DNA from: Manihot esculenta
Taxonomy: Eukaryota; Streptophyta; Magnoliopsida; Malpighiales; Euphorbiaceae
Assembly: GCF_001659605.2 (NCBI RefSeq)
Contig: NC_035164.2
Location: 10,874,994 to 10,938,993 of the forward strand
Length of the DNA: 64,000 bases
Direction: 5' to 3'
Under the pieces are notes generated by a model. The model saw only the letters and a list, made by a program, of their open reading frames with translations. It made no database searches and had not been told where the DNA came from. Shown here in pieces: positions 11,816-22,870 of this stretch (position 1 is the stretch's first letter; each line of letters opens with the position of its first letter). The position numbers and the translations under genes are program-made.

Positions 11816-12984
11816 GATTATTTGAAATTCAAATCGCAGATCTTTCTTTCCTCATTCAAAGATATGCACACACTGCAGCAATCAAATCTTCCTATTTAGG
11901 CAGCAAGATTTCAAGAAGATGCACTTGCCTCTTCTTCATTCAGCATTCAAAATTCAAACGAAAGCTCCACCTAAAAAGGAAAGACTGGACAGATTTCTTT
12001 CCACTTCTGCACATTAATGACTGCACGCTCTCCTTCCTCTTCTGCAATCCGCGCGCATCCTTCCTCTTTTGAAGCTTGATCTGCGCGCCTCCTTCCTTCT
12101 GGAGAATTTGCAACGCGATTCTTTCCTTTTCAATACTTTGGGCAGCCTCTTCACTAATTAGGAAGCAAGTATGACCTAGGGCAGCACTTTCAACTATAAA
12201 AAGACACATAAGGAGCCTCCACACAACTTTTACACACCACCTTGGAGACACCTACGGGATTCACATCTCTTCTTCTACCTTTCTTCTTTTCTTTTGTTTT
12301 TTATTTTTGTTTCAGCCATGAGAGGCTGAAACCTTTTATTCTAGTTGAAGATTAGGTGATGCTTTAGTTGTTTTATGGATTGGGAGACTTGATCAAACAT
12401 TGTTTATCTTTTGTTATTCAATATTCATACAATCTCATGCTTAATTCCATTGTTGCTTTGTTGTTTTGATCAATATGGCCAATTGAATCTTGATTGCAAG
12501 GTAATAATATGTTAGTTTGGGTGATTTAAGTCTGTAATTGCTTGGATTATTTGAACATAAGAACACTTGGTATAAAAACCAAGGAAATTGTATGATCTAG
12601 CAACATCTCATGCGTTTGAGTAGTTAGGATTAGATCTCTCTCTTTCTTCATGCAATTAACAATTGTTTGATGCCTAAGACCCAAGGACGTTCCTTGGCAA
12701 TTTGTTAATTAGTAATTAATTAGAGGACGTTCCCTAATTGATTTAATCATAAGGAGAGACATGGTGGTGAGAAGCGTCTTCCATCTCCATAACTAATCTA
12801 TTGAATCAATCAAAAGAAACTAAGTGTCAATGATCAATCCCAACAACTGAAGTGGATCCAATTCTTCAACTAGAGCTTTCTTATTATTTATTTCTCTTTT
12901 ATTTTATTATTCGCTTATTTTAATTGTAGTTTGTTAATCAAATCAATCTCAAACCCCCCCATTTTACTTTTACTGCAATTTATT

Positions 12985-13205
12985 TTTATTCCACTTTCAG
13001 TTTATCTCGTTTTCAGTTTATTTTACTTTCCGTTTATTTCTCTTTCAGTTTTATCTCGTTATATCTCGTTTCAGTTTATTTTGCTTTCCGTTTATTTTTC
13101 TTCCAGTTTTATCTCGTTTCAGTTTTATCTCGTTTCAATTTATCTCGGTTTTCAGTTTTCTTCTTTTTCAGTTTATTTTTGTTTCAGTTTATTTTATTGG
13201 TCTTG
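12985..13205. repeat. T-rich CAGTTT(T)ATCTCGTTT repeat
   Basis: Units of about 15-25 bp built on TTTCAGTTTATCTCG and TTTCCGTTTATTT recur about ten times. They lie just before the conserved right end of the solo LTR. No protein-coding role is apparent. Confidence 0.65.
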
Positions 13206-13326
13206 ATAAGGAAAATAGGTAAGTTCTCAATTCCCTGTGGATTCGATCCTTTCACCACTATCTGCAGTTGTAAATTGTTGATAACCAGAAAGGTTATTTT
13301 TGACCGGCTTCGACAACCGCGAGTCA

Positions 13327-13690
13327 GTGATCGGGCTCAGAAAATGACCCCGGCGCCACAAAACCGGCTGGGATGACGAAGCGACAGTAAGGCCAAAGAG
13401 CTCGAATCTTGCGCAAGACCTCAGTGAGGTAGGTGACCGGGCTCAGAAAATGACCCCGGCACCACAAAACCAGCTGGGATGACGAAGCGACAGTAAGGCC
13501 AAAGAGCCTAAATCTTGTCTAAGACCTCAGTGAGGTAGGTGACCGAGCTCAAAAAATGACTCGACACCTCAAGAACCGGCTAAGATGACAAAGCGACAAT
13601 AAGGCCAAAGAGTCTGAATCTCGTTCGAGAACTCAGTGAGGTAGGTGACCGGGCTCCCAAAATGACCTCGGCACCACGAAGCCGGCTTAG
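13327..13690 (+). repeat. E1 3' tandem repeat, second block (106-bp unit)
   Basis: About 3.4 further units follow the solo LTR, with GACCTCAGTGAGGTAGGTGACC recurring about every 106 bp. Together with 11274-11403 this gives about 4.6 units in E1 against about 31 in E4. Confidence 0.88.
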
Positions 13691-14507
13691 AGAACAAAAC
13701 GATGGAAAGGCCAAAAGAAGCCCAAACCCCGAACAAGTCTAAGAAACTGAAAAGGGACCAAGCATGCCTGAGAAGGCCGAGTTCCGAGCTGAACTGCACA
13801 AGGCTGCTCACAAACAAAGAGCACTCAAAAAAGATAAATAAAGTCAAGAGAGACGAGCTCCCGGACCGGACCCAGGCTCAACACACGAAAACTAAATAGA
13901 ATAAGCAAAGTAGAAAAGACATCAAAAGTCCAAGCTCACTTTCTCAATGGGGCGCGCGGTCCAACCTACTCCGATAGTTATAAGGTTATGCTTAGAAAAA
14001 ATAAGATGCCTAAAACCAACGAGACACTTCTGTATACGTCCGAGCTCGCGATATTGATAAAACGGTGAAATGAAAACTTGCAAGTAGAAGTTTAACTAGC
14101 CACCAAATTCCTACCCTAAATTGACTCAAGGGGAGAAAGCCTAACAAAAGCCAACCTGGTCAAGCGATCCAATACAGCCGAGCTCGCTGAGATTTGCTGA
14201 GAAAACATGTAGCTTAAAAACTCTAACGCTCAAGTTAAGTCAAGTTAGAAAGAAGGAAATGAAGTTAATAAGCTCAATAAAACCAACATCACAGAAAAAG
14301 CAAGGAATAGCCTAAGTAATAAGGGCAGACAAAGGTAAGATCTCAGCCACAGAAGCTCAGCACACAATCAAGCATTGAGCGCGAAAAGACAAAAACACAA
14401 CATTAATATGAAAAGAAACAAGTTATTATTAATTCAGTCATCTATGATTACAGGAGGAAAGATTGTCCTTAGAGGACTAACATCAGTAACTACATCGCTA
14501 CTCCTAT
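13691..14507. other. E1 3' non-coding region between repeats and antisense gene
   Basis: This is purine-rich plus-strand sequence without a convincing frame. It links the tandem repeats to the 3' end of the antisense gene. Nothing further was recognised. Confidence 0.5.
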
Positions 14508-14829
14508 TTACATCATATACAGAACCATCCCTAGGGAGTCCAGCACCCACAGACTCCTGTCCCCCAGTACCCACAAAGGGCACAATTTCACCCCCGAGGG
14601 CCCGATATCTTCTCCTACGTCTTCCTTTTGAGGTCCAATTGCCGTACGAGGAGCTCCTTTAGGTACAAGGTTGTCATCCTCCCCATAGCGCACTTTCTCA
14701 CCATCAGAATCTACCTCAGGAGCTCGGAGGTGAGCCAATGGGGTGGAGGGGGCATCCCTGGCCTCCTTTAGACCCTGGTTGAATCCGGTGGCGAATATGC
14801 AGAAGGCTTTGCTCCATATCTCACTCTTC

Positions 14830-15060
14830 ATCGCGTCAGAAGCTTTGAAAGCCACAAGTCGCACTTCACAGGCCTCTTCAATCTTGGCCTTCAACTCAGG
14901 GGAGTCCTTATAGCCCTGGAGACGATCTTCGCAGGCCTGCTCGATCTCAACTTTCAACTCCGAAGAGTCCTTATATTCCTGCAAACACTTCTGGCAGGCC
15001 TGATCGATCTCTGCTTTCAGCTCAGTAGACTATTTGTACTCCCGCAGGCATTCCTCGCAT
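14830..15060 (-). repeat. 63-bp coding repeat in the antisense gene
   Basis: Three full units and one partial unit of 21 residues follow the pattern EYKxSxELKxEIxxACxxxLQ. The regular spacing of hydrophobic residues suggests an extended coiled coil. One unit carries an in-frame TAG after EYK. Confidence 0.75.
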
Positions 15061-15644
15061 GCCAATCGGACCTTGTCTTCAGTTAACTTAGCGTCCTTGA
15101 GAAGATCAGAGCACCTCCCCTCTAAGACCCTAATCTCCTGACAAAGTTGCTGATTTTGAAGCTTCAGTCCATCCGCAGTCAAAGTCAGGCTCTTCAGATC
15201 CTCGGTACGTTTACTCAGCTCCTGCTCGAGAATAATGACCCGGGCTAAGACCTCCCCCTGCTGGGATTTCACCATCTCGAAATGGGCTTGGGCGTAATCA
15301 CAATCTGTCTTAGCTATCTCACATTCGCGCCAGACCTCATCCCTTTGGGCCATAGCTTCATCCCTCTCCCGCCGAGCTTCTTTTAGAGAGGACAGCTGAA
15401 CCAAAACCTCATCACAACGGGACTCTGCTATAGCTGCCCTCTCGTCTGCCCTCTTCACAGCATCCCGAGTCTAGACCAATTCATCCTCGAGGTCCTTCAA
15501 ACGACCTTGAGCCGCAGCAAGTTGGCTCCGAGCATCACCAGTAGCCATAAGATTTTCCTCGCGGCGGGCCTCCTCAATCTGGCAATCTATGGAGCTTTGA
15601 AGAGACCGGTCACGAGCGTCGATCTCCATAAAGAGACCCATCAC

Positions 15645-15722
15645 CTAACAAGAAAATAAAAACTGTCAAAACAGAAAACAACGAGAATAAAGTACGACTC
15701 AGAACTGAAGGTGATAACTCAC
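15645..15722 (-). other. 78-bp intron in the antisense gene
   Basis: It starts GTGAGT directly after an open exon ending in EMLLM and ends TTGTTAG before an open exon beginning VMGLFMEIDARD. Reading through it meets a stop after about nine codons, so splicing is needed to join the frames. Confidence 0.7.
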
Positions 15723-17674
15723 CATAAGGAGCATCTCCCTGATTGTATCTCCGAGCTCCTCCCGAGTTCGAGAACAGAATGCCACTTGCTCCCGTGTAGA
15801 GCTAGCTAAATGGCCAGTAAGAGCAAGCAGACGCGGGTTCGAAGCTTCAGTGACCCCATTGAACATCCTCTCCCGCAATAACTTTGCGACAATGCTGGCT
15901 GGAGATTGGTGAGTGATGTCCTCTGCGTTCAAAACCTCATTGTCAGGGGCAGAAAAAAATGGCTCCACAGAAGTCTTCGCTTTCTCAAGGGGAGGCAGAG
16001 GTGGAGCCGGCTGCTTGGAAGTACGAACCCTCTTCGGAGCTGAAGCCACCGCGGGAGCTTCTGAGGAGGGAGCTCGCTTGCCCATGGCCCCTTTAACAAT
16101 AACATCACTATCGTCCGAGATCTTATTTCGATGAGGAACAACAGCAACAGATTTGGACTTGGTCCCCTCCTTAGAGGTGCCCTTGACAATAGGTACAACC
16201 TCAGCCCCAACTGCTGGGGCGCCCTCGCTTGCCAAGACAACCTCACCTTTACCCTCAAGAGCCCCCTCTTGGTTGGAGCGACCTTGGAAGTAAGAGAGGC
16301 CTCAGTCCTCACGAACTGCGCGTCCTCAGCTGACTCTTCGATCGCCATCAGCCCCTGGGAAGACGGGATGGGGGCCTGTTTGGATTTAGAGACTTTGGGA
16401 GATCGAGGAAAGGAGCTAGACCTGCTGCGGCTGGAAGCCTTAGAAGCCCTAGAATCCTTGGAGCTCGGTCTGGGAGCACGAGAGGAGACTGGGGCAGGAG
16501 GAATGGTACGGTCCACCGACCTGGAAGAAATGATTTGGGCGACCTCCCGAGTCACGTCTACAACTAGCTGCCCAGCCCGGAAAGCATCCAGAGCGGCCCT
16601 CATGCTCTCCCAAGACAAAACAAAGTTCTTCGGGGGCTTGATCTTGTCCATGGGAATCTCAAAAGCTATAAGAAATAGGTATCAAAACAAGTGAGAAAGG
16701 CATTTAACGAAAACTACAAAAGAAAAACACAAGACAACTAAAACAGAGTAAAATACCCGCGTCCTTGCAGTCTTAAAGACTGGACACGAACATGCATTTC
16801 TCAACATCATACTTCCGCTCAACGGAAGTCAGTCAAAGAAAGCCGATCTGTTCAGAGAGGCTCAGCTGGGGGAGATCATTACAACCCAGAGGAACCTCCC
16901 TCCAAGGGAGGTCCACCTGCCAAGACGACTCAGGACCCCCTTTTAGCTCCACCACAGCAAACCCCTCCGCCCAGCCCTTGATTGAGTCTTCATGACTCGA
17001 GAAAATGGACAGCCCTCCTCGGGGAGCAAAATAGTAAAAACCTTGAACCTCCCGGACCAGCCGGAAGAAGGTGACAAACAAGCGAGCTGTGGGCGAGATA
17101 CCCTAGCTCAAAGTGACAGACTCAAAGGAACACATAAAAAGAATCAAATTGGGAGCAAGCATCTGAGGAGTTATTCCAAAATACCGGAAAACCTCAATAA
17201 AGAAGGGTGAAAAGGGGAAGGTTAAGCCACACTCGCACTGCTTGGCAAAGAAAACCAAACTATGGTCTTTTTGAGGGTCAATTAAACTAGAAGGAGGAGG
17301 ATCAGAAAGAACGATCCTCTCATTACGAAGGGGAGCCCGGATACGGAAAAGAGGGGTATCCAGGTATTCTTGGGAAAAGAAATTTCTCAGAGTAGAGGAG
17401 GTAACATTAGACTCTAGGTTCATTACATCAGGAAGCTTTGGGCTATCCATGGCAATACGAAAAGCGTACCTTAAAGATGATTGGGGCAGAAGGGCAGGAC
17501 AAACGGAGCATGCAAAAAGTAGAAGGAAAGTAAGGGTTCTGTGAAGATGGAGAGGATTTGAATTTTGAGAATAGTAAAGTGGGGAAGAGACGTTTTGATG
17601 GGAGCTGTCCTCGGGCCACGCAATCATAATGGGTTCTCGGTATTTGCCCCCTCACCACTCATGTAATAACTGCT

Positions 17675-17690
17675 GAGGAGGTAAAGGGGC
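17675..17690 (+). promoter_or_regulatory. E1 polypurine tract
   Basis: GAGGAGGTAAAGGGG lies three bases before the TG of the 3' LTR. It is the expected primer site for plus-strand cDNA synthesis. Confidence 0.75.
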
Positions 17691-17693
17691 ATT

Positions 17694-18141
17694 TGATAAC
17701 CGTCGGGCCTCACACCCCCTTTTGGGCTGAATCAGGGCCCACAAAAGCAGACCAGGCCTTGAGCTCGGAACGCCCCTAGGCAGGCCTGCCCAGTGGCTTC
17801 GACCCAGGATCTTGCATGAAAGATAGGCAGGATCATCTGCGAGCCCAAGCCCAATAAGGAATAGGCTGGCCCAAGAAGGAAACATGGGGAGAAATGAGCA
17901 AGTCCCATCCTTTTGCAGCCCTATTCGCATGCGCACCGAAGAAAACTAAATGGCCGCATGACATAGGTATGGCAACTGATGGTATGGGCCCGCCTGACAA
18001 AGACAGACGTCACTATAACAGAGAGACCGTTAGGCGCCACTGGGAAGCAAGAAGAAAAGAATAAAAAGAGAGGAGTACCCCTAGAAGGATCAAGCTTATA
18101 CACACATAGAAAAACCTTATTTTCTGGATTTCAGAATATCA
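17694..18141 (+). repeat. E1 3' LTR
   Basis: This 448-bp partner of 4996-5441 differs at about 42 positions, most of them transitions. It ends AGAATATCA and is followed by TTCCC, matching TTCTC before the 5' LTR at four of five bases. Confidence 0.92.
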
Positions 18142-19325
18142 TTCCCTTTTTTGATTTGCATGCTGTTAACTAGGATCAGTGATTAGCTTAGTTGGAAAAT
18201 CTTTTCTAGATTGAAATAGTTTTGAATGATATTGACAACATAATTAGAATAGTCAAAACGTCATATCTCTTTTTGTAATCATGTTTCGTTTTATGAAAAG
18301 AAATTTTATAATGTATTTATATGATTGGAAAATGAGAGAAGAAAAATAAAATATTTTTTATTTTATTTAGATAAAAAGAAAATAAAGAGAAAGGAAAATA
18401 AATGTGGAAAATAATAAATTAAAATCACTGTTCACTTTTTTTTTTCCTTGGAAAAAAGAATGAAAATTGAATACAATTACTTTTCTATTCATATAATTAT
18501 CTATTTTTATTACAATTGTAAAGGTAAAATAGTATTTAAAAAGTTACTTTTCCTTTTTTTTTTCCTCCTAATATTTAAACAATGCCAGGAAAATAACAGT
18601 TTCACTATTTTTATTTTACTTTCTTATTTTTTTATATTTTAGGGCTTTAAACTATTTAATTATATTTGATTAAATATATTAACTGTTTTTTGAAAATTAT
18701 ATATTTTTTTTAGTAAAAATATTTAAATTTGGAATTAATTTTTTTACATAAAACAGGACTTTAAAAATATAAATATGTAATTTTTTTCGAAAGTAATAAA
18801 AACAAAGAGGAAAAGATAATAAAATTGATAGTGAGTCGGGAGGAGAGAGTAATAGTTTCTTCTTTTATTTGATTTAATCTAAAAATCTATAATAACAAGT
18901 AAGAGAAAGTTCCATCATAATTAAATTAAAAATTAAATGAGTTTTGAAAAAGAAATTGAAATTAAGTAATTAAATTGTAAATATATTTAAAGTTGAGGGG
19001 TATAAATAAAAATTATTAACCAGTATTGTTTATTTAATAAATCAATTTTAAAAAAAATCAAACAATAAAATTTACATAGTCTTTTGCAAGAACTAACATT
19101 TTTAATAAGAAAAGTATTTTATAAAGAATGTTAGGAATAAAATTAAAAATTAATAATACTTTATAAAAAATAAAAAAATTAATTATTTTTATAAACTAAT
19201 ACAATAAATATTATTTTAAATTAATAATAATGAATAATATTACCGGCCTATTGAATTAAAATTACCATCACTATTCCATACATTAAAATTCCTCCCCAAA
19301 CCTAAAATCATATTGTCCATCAACG
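18142..19325. other. AT-rich intergenic DNA
   Basis: This is very AT-rich with long A and T runs. Open frames here are Phe/Ile/Lys-rich chance frames. No element borders or genes were recognised. Confidence 0.65.
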
Positions 19326-19520
19326 CCTCTGAATTGGGTTTCCCGATGAAGAAACGGGTAAATCGCGATGCTGTTGATGGTGGAGCTACTGGAGCAGGTT
19401 TGGGTCATTGGCGGTAGTGTAATGGTTGCACGAACCGCTGGACCTTAGGCTGGTGGCAGTTAGCTGTGCAGGCTATGGCATGCGACGGCCAGAGCTATTC
19501 TCAAGGTAGAAGATTGAAAC
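19326..19520. other. GC-richer island in AT-rich DNA, unidentified
   Basis: About 190 bp of balanced composition contrasts sharply with both flanks. A 23-codon frame (ATG at 19347) ends at TAG near 19416. It could be an exon remnant, a promoter CpG island or an old element fragment. I do not recognise it. Confidence 0.3.
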
Positions 19521-19865
19521 TCTTAATCAAATTACGAATTTAGTTCCTGCACGTTTTGAAATTCTTTAAGTTGATCTTTTTTGGGCTGAAATTTTTATTT
19601 TGGATCTGTATTTAATTTTAAACATTTTTTTATTAATTTGAGCCATTTAAATATTTTAACAATAATTAAAAATTAATTCTAATGTAATTTTTAATTTAAT
19701 TAAATACATGAATAAAATTGTTTTATTTATTAAATTAATTTTAAAAATTAAGCACATTAATTTAATTTAAAATTTTTATTCATGAATTATCTTTTATTGA
19801 CATCAAAATTAAAATATTAAATTATTTAGTTTTTAATTTTAGCATATAAAATCAATAATAAATAT

Positions 19866-20325
19866 AATATAAATTAATGGTTAATTTATATGCATTTAAT
19901 ATGATTAATTTACATGATGAATGATTATGGATATCTTTTAAAACTGCAATGTGTATGGGTGAATGATTTGATCAATTTGATAAATTTTAAATAGGACATG
20001 CGTGTCCTATCTTTTCTTATTATTATTTATTAGATTGTAAAATTCTCTTCTCATCTATCTTCCTTTAAATATAACTCAAAATTTGTTGTTCATGTAATAA
20101 TTATATAATTAGAATATACAGATAGAATTAATTTCTTAATCCAAGAAGTAAAAGAGGCGTTAAAAATTACTCTCATCTATCTTCCCTTGAACATAACTCA
20201 AAGTTTGTTATTCAAGTTATATAATAATTATATAATTAGAATATGTAGATAGAATTAATTATTTAATCCAAGAAATTACCTGAAGCATTGGACATGGTGT
20301 AATGAAAGAGCACATTTAACTTCTA
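19866..20325. repeat. Dispersed AT-rich repeat, copy 1
   Basis: It shares extended, diverged similarity with 55305-55625, including TTAATGGTTAATTTATATGC, AATGATTTGATCAATTTGAT and ACATGGTGTAATG. This copy contains an internal near-duplication of about 120 bp (20045-20165 and 20172-20285) that copy 2 lacks. Its nature is unknown; it could be a non-autonomous element or LTR relic. Confidence 0.6.
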
Positions 20326-21049
20326 GAAAATCAAAGAAGTTGTCACCTATGTTTTTAATCATCAAGTTCCCTTTATGGCTCAAGAAAACTGTTTTAAAAT
20401 ATCCATAATCATCCAATTAGAATGACATGTTGGGGGTATATGTTTATATGTATGCAATACAATAATAATGCCTATGAATAAAATCTTAAAAGAAATCTTA
20501 GTATTAAAATTTCTAAATTAAATTTTAAGTACATTTTAAAAACATGGTTAGTTACCACCCATTGTTATAGCATAAAACTAGAGTTTGGTTTTTATTAACT
20601 TGTTAGCAAAACCTAAGATTAATTTCACCCGAATAAGTTTAGTACTATGAAATATTTGATATTTTTAAACAATGGTTCTACTTAACTAAATTACTTGATT
20701 TGGATGGAAAACCCTTGATCATGTAAGTTTAGGATAAGAGTTAGACATAACATATATGATATAATACAAACAAAGAGTTATCATCTATCTAATTTAGATC
20801 TAGGAGTCACATGGAGATATAATTGATAAAATATGTTATCTACCTAATTTATTTTAAATTTATTGGGCAAACCCAAGGTTATTTAAATTAAATGGAATCC
20901 TAACCTGCTAGGAAATCTACCGTTGGATTTCTCAAATTAATAGATATGAGTATTAATTTGAATATAATAGTGGAAGACTAAAGATCTTATATAATAATTA
21001 GAAAAATATATGAGACTAATAATTAATATATTTGCATTTATAGATCATT
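20326..21049. other. AT-rich DNA upstream of the copia remnant
   Basis: No gene was recognised. It may include the decayed 5' LTR of the copia element that follows, but no TG...CA border or PBS could be found. Confidence 0.45.
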
Positions 21050-21486
21050 TTCCACCATGAGTAATAATCTATTCCTGTGTAGCATACTAACTGGACCGAA
21101 CTTCTTGGACTGATATCGCAGTTTGAGGTCTATTCTCAAAAGAGGTTGTGTGTTCTCGACCAAGACACACTTGGTGTTCCTAATGAGAATGCTAGTGATG
21201 TTGTCAAGGATAAGTACATTCATCATATTGATGACGATGAGCAAGTTACATGTGTGATGCTAGCTCGTAAGAGTTCTGAGTTTCAAAAATAATATGAGAA
21301 CATGGATGCTCACATTATTATCTTTCACTTTAAAGAGCTTTTTTAACTCTAGAACATAGAGGTATGAGACCTCAAGGGAACTGTTCAGCTGCAAGATAAC
21401 AAAAGGCTCATCAGTCCATGCTCATGGTCTGGAGATGATTGGATACATAGAGAAATTGATCCAATTAGGTTTTGTCATGGACCATG
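21050..21486 (+). pseudogene. Ty1/copia gag remnant, upstream piece
   Basis: Broken plus-strand coding resembles copia gag: a GPNFLDWY-like start near 21090 and IGYIEKLIQLGFVMD near 21440-21480. Frameshifts and stops abound. The reading is cut exactly at 21486 by element E2 and resumes at 31333 with HELSVDLVLQSLPSSF, the normal next residues of copia gag. Confidence 0.78.
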
Positions 21487-22118
21487 TGTAACGACTCGAA
21501 AATCGGACCGCTACCGGCGCTAGGATCCAGATCGGCATAAGGCAGTCGGGATCCGTAGCAAGCCTGACATGCATCCTGTAAACCTGATTAATCCCATACA
21601 TAATCAACAACATACATAAACATATAAACTTTTTTTTTTCATAAATCAAGCTTAACCTGTGCATGCACATTAACATAACCATAAACCTCTCACTGGAGTC
21701 CTCATCAAATGCTCCAATGGGGTAACAATAACATACATTAAGCCTGATTACTCATCTCATCAAATAAAACAGTGATCATGTATTAAAAGGGATATCATAC
21801 ACATAGGGTCAAGCACAACCTCTAATCCTCAATATCATTTTACATAACATAACTATTCATAACTTTACAATACTTTTACATCACAATTTTATTATGTCCA
21901 CACTTCTATCTATTACATAAGCATGACTTTACTCTTCTTGTCTTCTCTGTCTAGCCCGTACCTGCAACCCTGGGGGATTAGGGAAAGGGGTGAGCTACTA
22001 GAGCCCAGTGAGCAGAATAGTAAAACATTTAAAATACATGTTATCATGGAATGCAACACAACACAAAAATTTCACATCAAGGATGGACATGACCACCAAA
22101 ATTTCCTCCAGAGTCAGT

Positions 22119-22244
22119 ATGCCTGGCCCGGCCAGGTCCTACAACCTTCGTATGCCTGGGCCGGCCAGGTCTTACAACCTCTGGATGCCTGGCCCGGCCA
22201 GGTCTTACATCATCTGTATGCCCGGCCCGGCCGGGTCTCACAAC
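22119..22244. repeat. 33-bp minisatellite in the E2 LTR
   Basis: About 3.8 units of ATGCCTGGCCCGGCCAGG plus a spacer TCTTACAACCTCTGG-like tail occur. Each core is a near-perfect palindrome. The same block lies at 29726-29851 in the other LTR but is replaced by a different repeat in E3. Confidence 0.9.
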
Positions 22245-22616
22245 AGCTCTAGGACTATTGGAGTCGCCTAGGTCCATCCACCTCATCATAGTCATCATAT
22301 TATACAATGCGTCATATTCGTGGAACTAGTGCAATCAACCTAATACATATCATCATGATGCATGAGCATGCTTTAGGCAATTGATTTCATAAAATAAAGA
22401 TTTAGTTTAATTCTACTCACCTCTGGCTAGCTCTGACAATGACTGAAGCAGCTGACTCACTGCTGGGGTCCTCGGTTCCTCGGGTCCGAACCTACACAGG
22501 TGGACTCGAATGAGGGACTAAACAACTAGAACATAACTCTAAAAATATCCCCCAAAAATCCCCTAAAACACCTCAAAACAATCATGCAAAACATGCAAAG
22601 GAAGGCTGAACAGGGC

Positions 22617-22870
22617 ACTTTCGGCGGCAGGTTTGGCGGCCGAAAGTCCCTCCAGAGCCGAAAGTCAGGCAGGTTCGGCGGCACCTTCGGCGGCCGAAAC
22701 TCCCAGATAGAGACGAAACTCATGCATGTTCGGCGGCCGAAAGTGCCCTCCAGAGACGAAAGTCTCCTTTCGGGGGCAAGCTTCGGCAGCCGAAAGGCTG
22801 GCCTCCTAGGCAAGTTCGGCGGCCGAAAGTCCTTCGGCGGCCGAAAGTCCTTCGGCTATCGAACCTGGTT
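22617..22870. repeat. Cluster of TTCGGCGGCCGAA palindromes, E2 left LTR
   Basis: Numerous perfect or near copies of TTCGGCGGCCGAA and its half sites are spaced about 20-40 bp apart. The cluster is a CpG-dense patch in AT-rich surroundings, near the expected LTR promoter region. Confidence 0.85.

Larger units (their letters stand above)
11404..13326. mobile_element. Solo-LTR-like insertion inside the E1 repeat
   Basis: A 1,923-bp segment starts TGATAGACC and ends GCGAGTCA (TG...CA). It breaks a repeat unit of E1, and the unit resumes immediately after it. The flanks ATGAC and GTGAT each differ by one transition from GTGAC, the sequence in intact neighbouring units, as expected of an aged 5-bp duplication. 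There is no gag-pol inside. Near the right end is TTCCCTGTGGATTCGATCC, typical of the end region of long plant gypsy LTRs. Internal features are degenerate ATGGAAAGT units (11550-11810) and CAGTTTATYTCGTTT-type T-rich units (12990-13200). A solo LTR of an Athila/Tat-type gypsy element is likely; the family name is uncertain. Confidence 0.72.
14508..17450 (-). pseudogene. Spliced antisense gene of a Tat retrotransposon, coiled-coil protein, disrupted
   Basis: It is read opposite to gag-pol, between pol and the 3' LTR, as described for additional antisense ORFs of Tat elements. The likely start is Met at 17450 (MDSPKLPDVM). The N-terminal globular part has FRYFGITPQMLAPN, then after one in-frame TAG near 17103 continues LFVTFFRLVREVQGF and LPQLSLSEQIGF. 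A basic Ser/Pro/Arg-rich middle part starts at 16651 (MDKIKPPKNF). A canonical intron is visible at 15722-15645 (GTGAGT...TTGTTAG, 78 bp). Another is likely before 16661 (TTATAG acceptor). The C-terminal half is coiled coil with 21-residue YKxSxELKxxI repeats. Breaks seen are stops near 17103, 16832, 15477 and 15030 and a frame change near 16230. The function of this family is unknown; nuclear action has been suggested. Confidence 0.72.
4996..18141 (+). mobile_element. E1: Tat-lineage Ty3/gypsy LTR retrotransposon, complete but decayed
   Basis: The element begins TGATAACCG and ends AATATCA, with similar direct LTRs at both ends. The flanking five bases are TTCTC on the left and TTCCC on the right, a target duplication with one mismatch. 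Order inside: PBS, gag, protease, RT/RNase H, a second archaeal-type RNase H, integrase, 106-bp tandem repeats, an antisense spliced gene, PPT, 3' LTR. The second RNase H and the antisense gene before the 3' LTR are hallmarks of the Tat (Ogre/Retand) group. LTRs differ at about 42 of 446 positions by hand alignment (roughly 90% identity), so it is fairly old. Many stops and at least three frameshifts make it non-autonomous. A 1.9-kb solo-LTR-like insertion sits within it. Confidence 0.9.

Noticed and set aside
12931..13206. 91-codon hydrophobic frame that looks like a membrane protein
   Set aside because: It is translated T-rich minisatellite in the solo LTR; Phe/Leu/Ser content comes from base composition.
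18448..18642. Frame of Phe/Ile/Lys-rich residues
   Set aside because: The region is about 80% AT; no start context or similarity.
19405..19450. tRNA-like stretch GGCGGTAGTGTAATGGTTGC
   Set aside because: It loosely resembles a tRNA D-arm, but no acceptor stem or GGTTCRA B box follows at the right distance.
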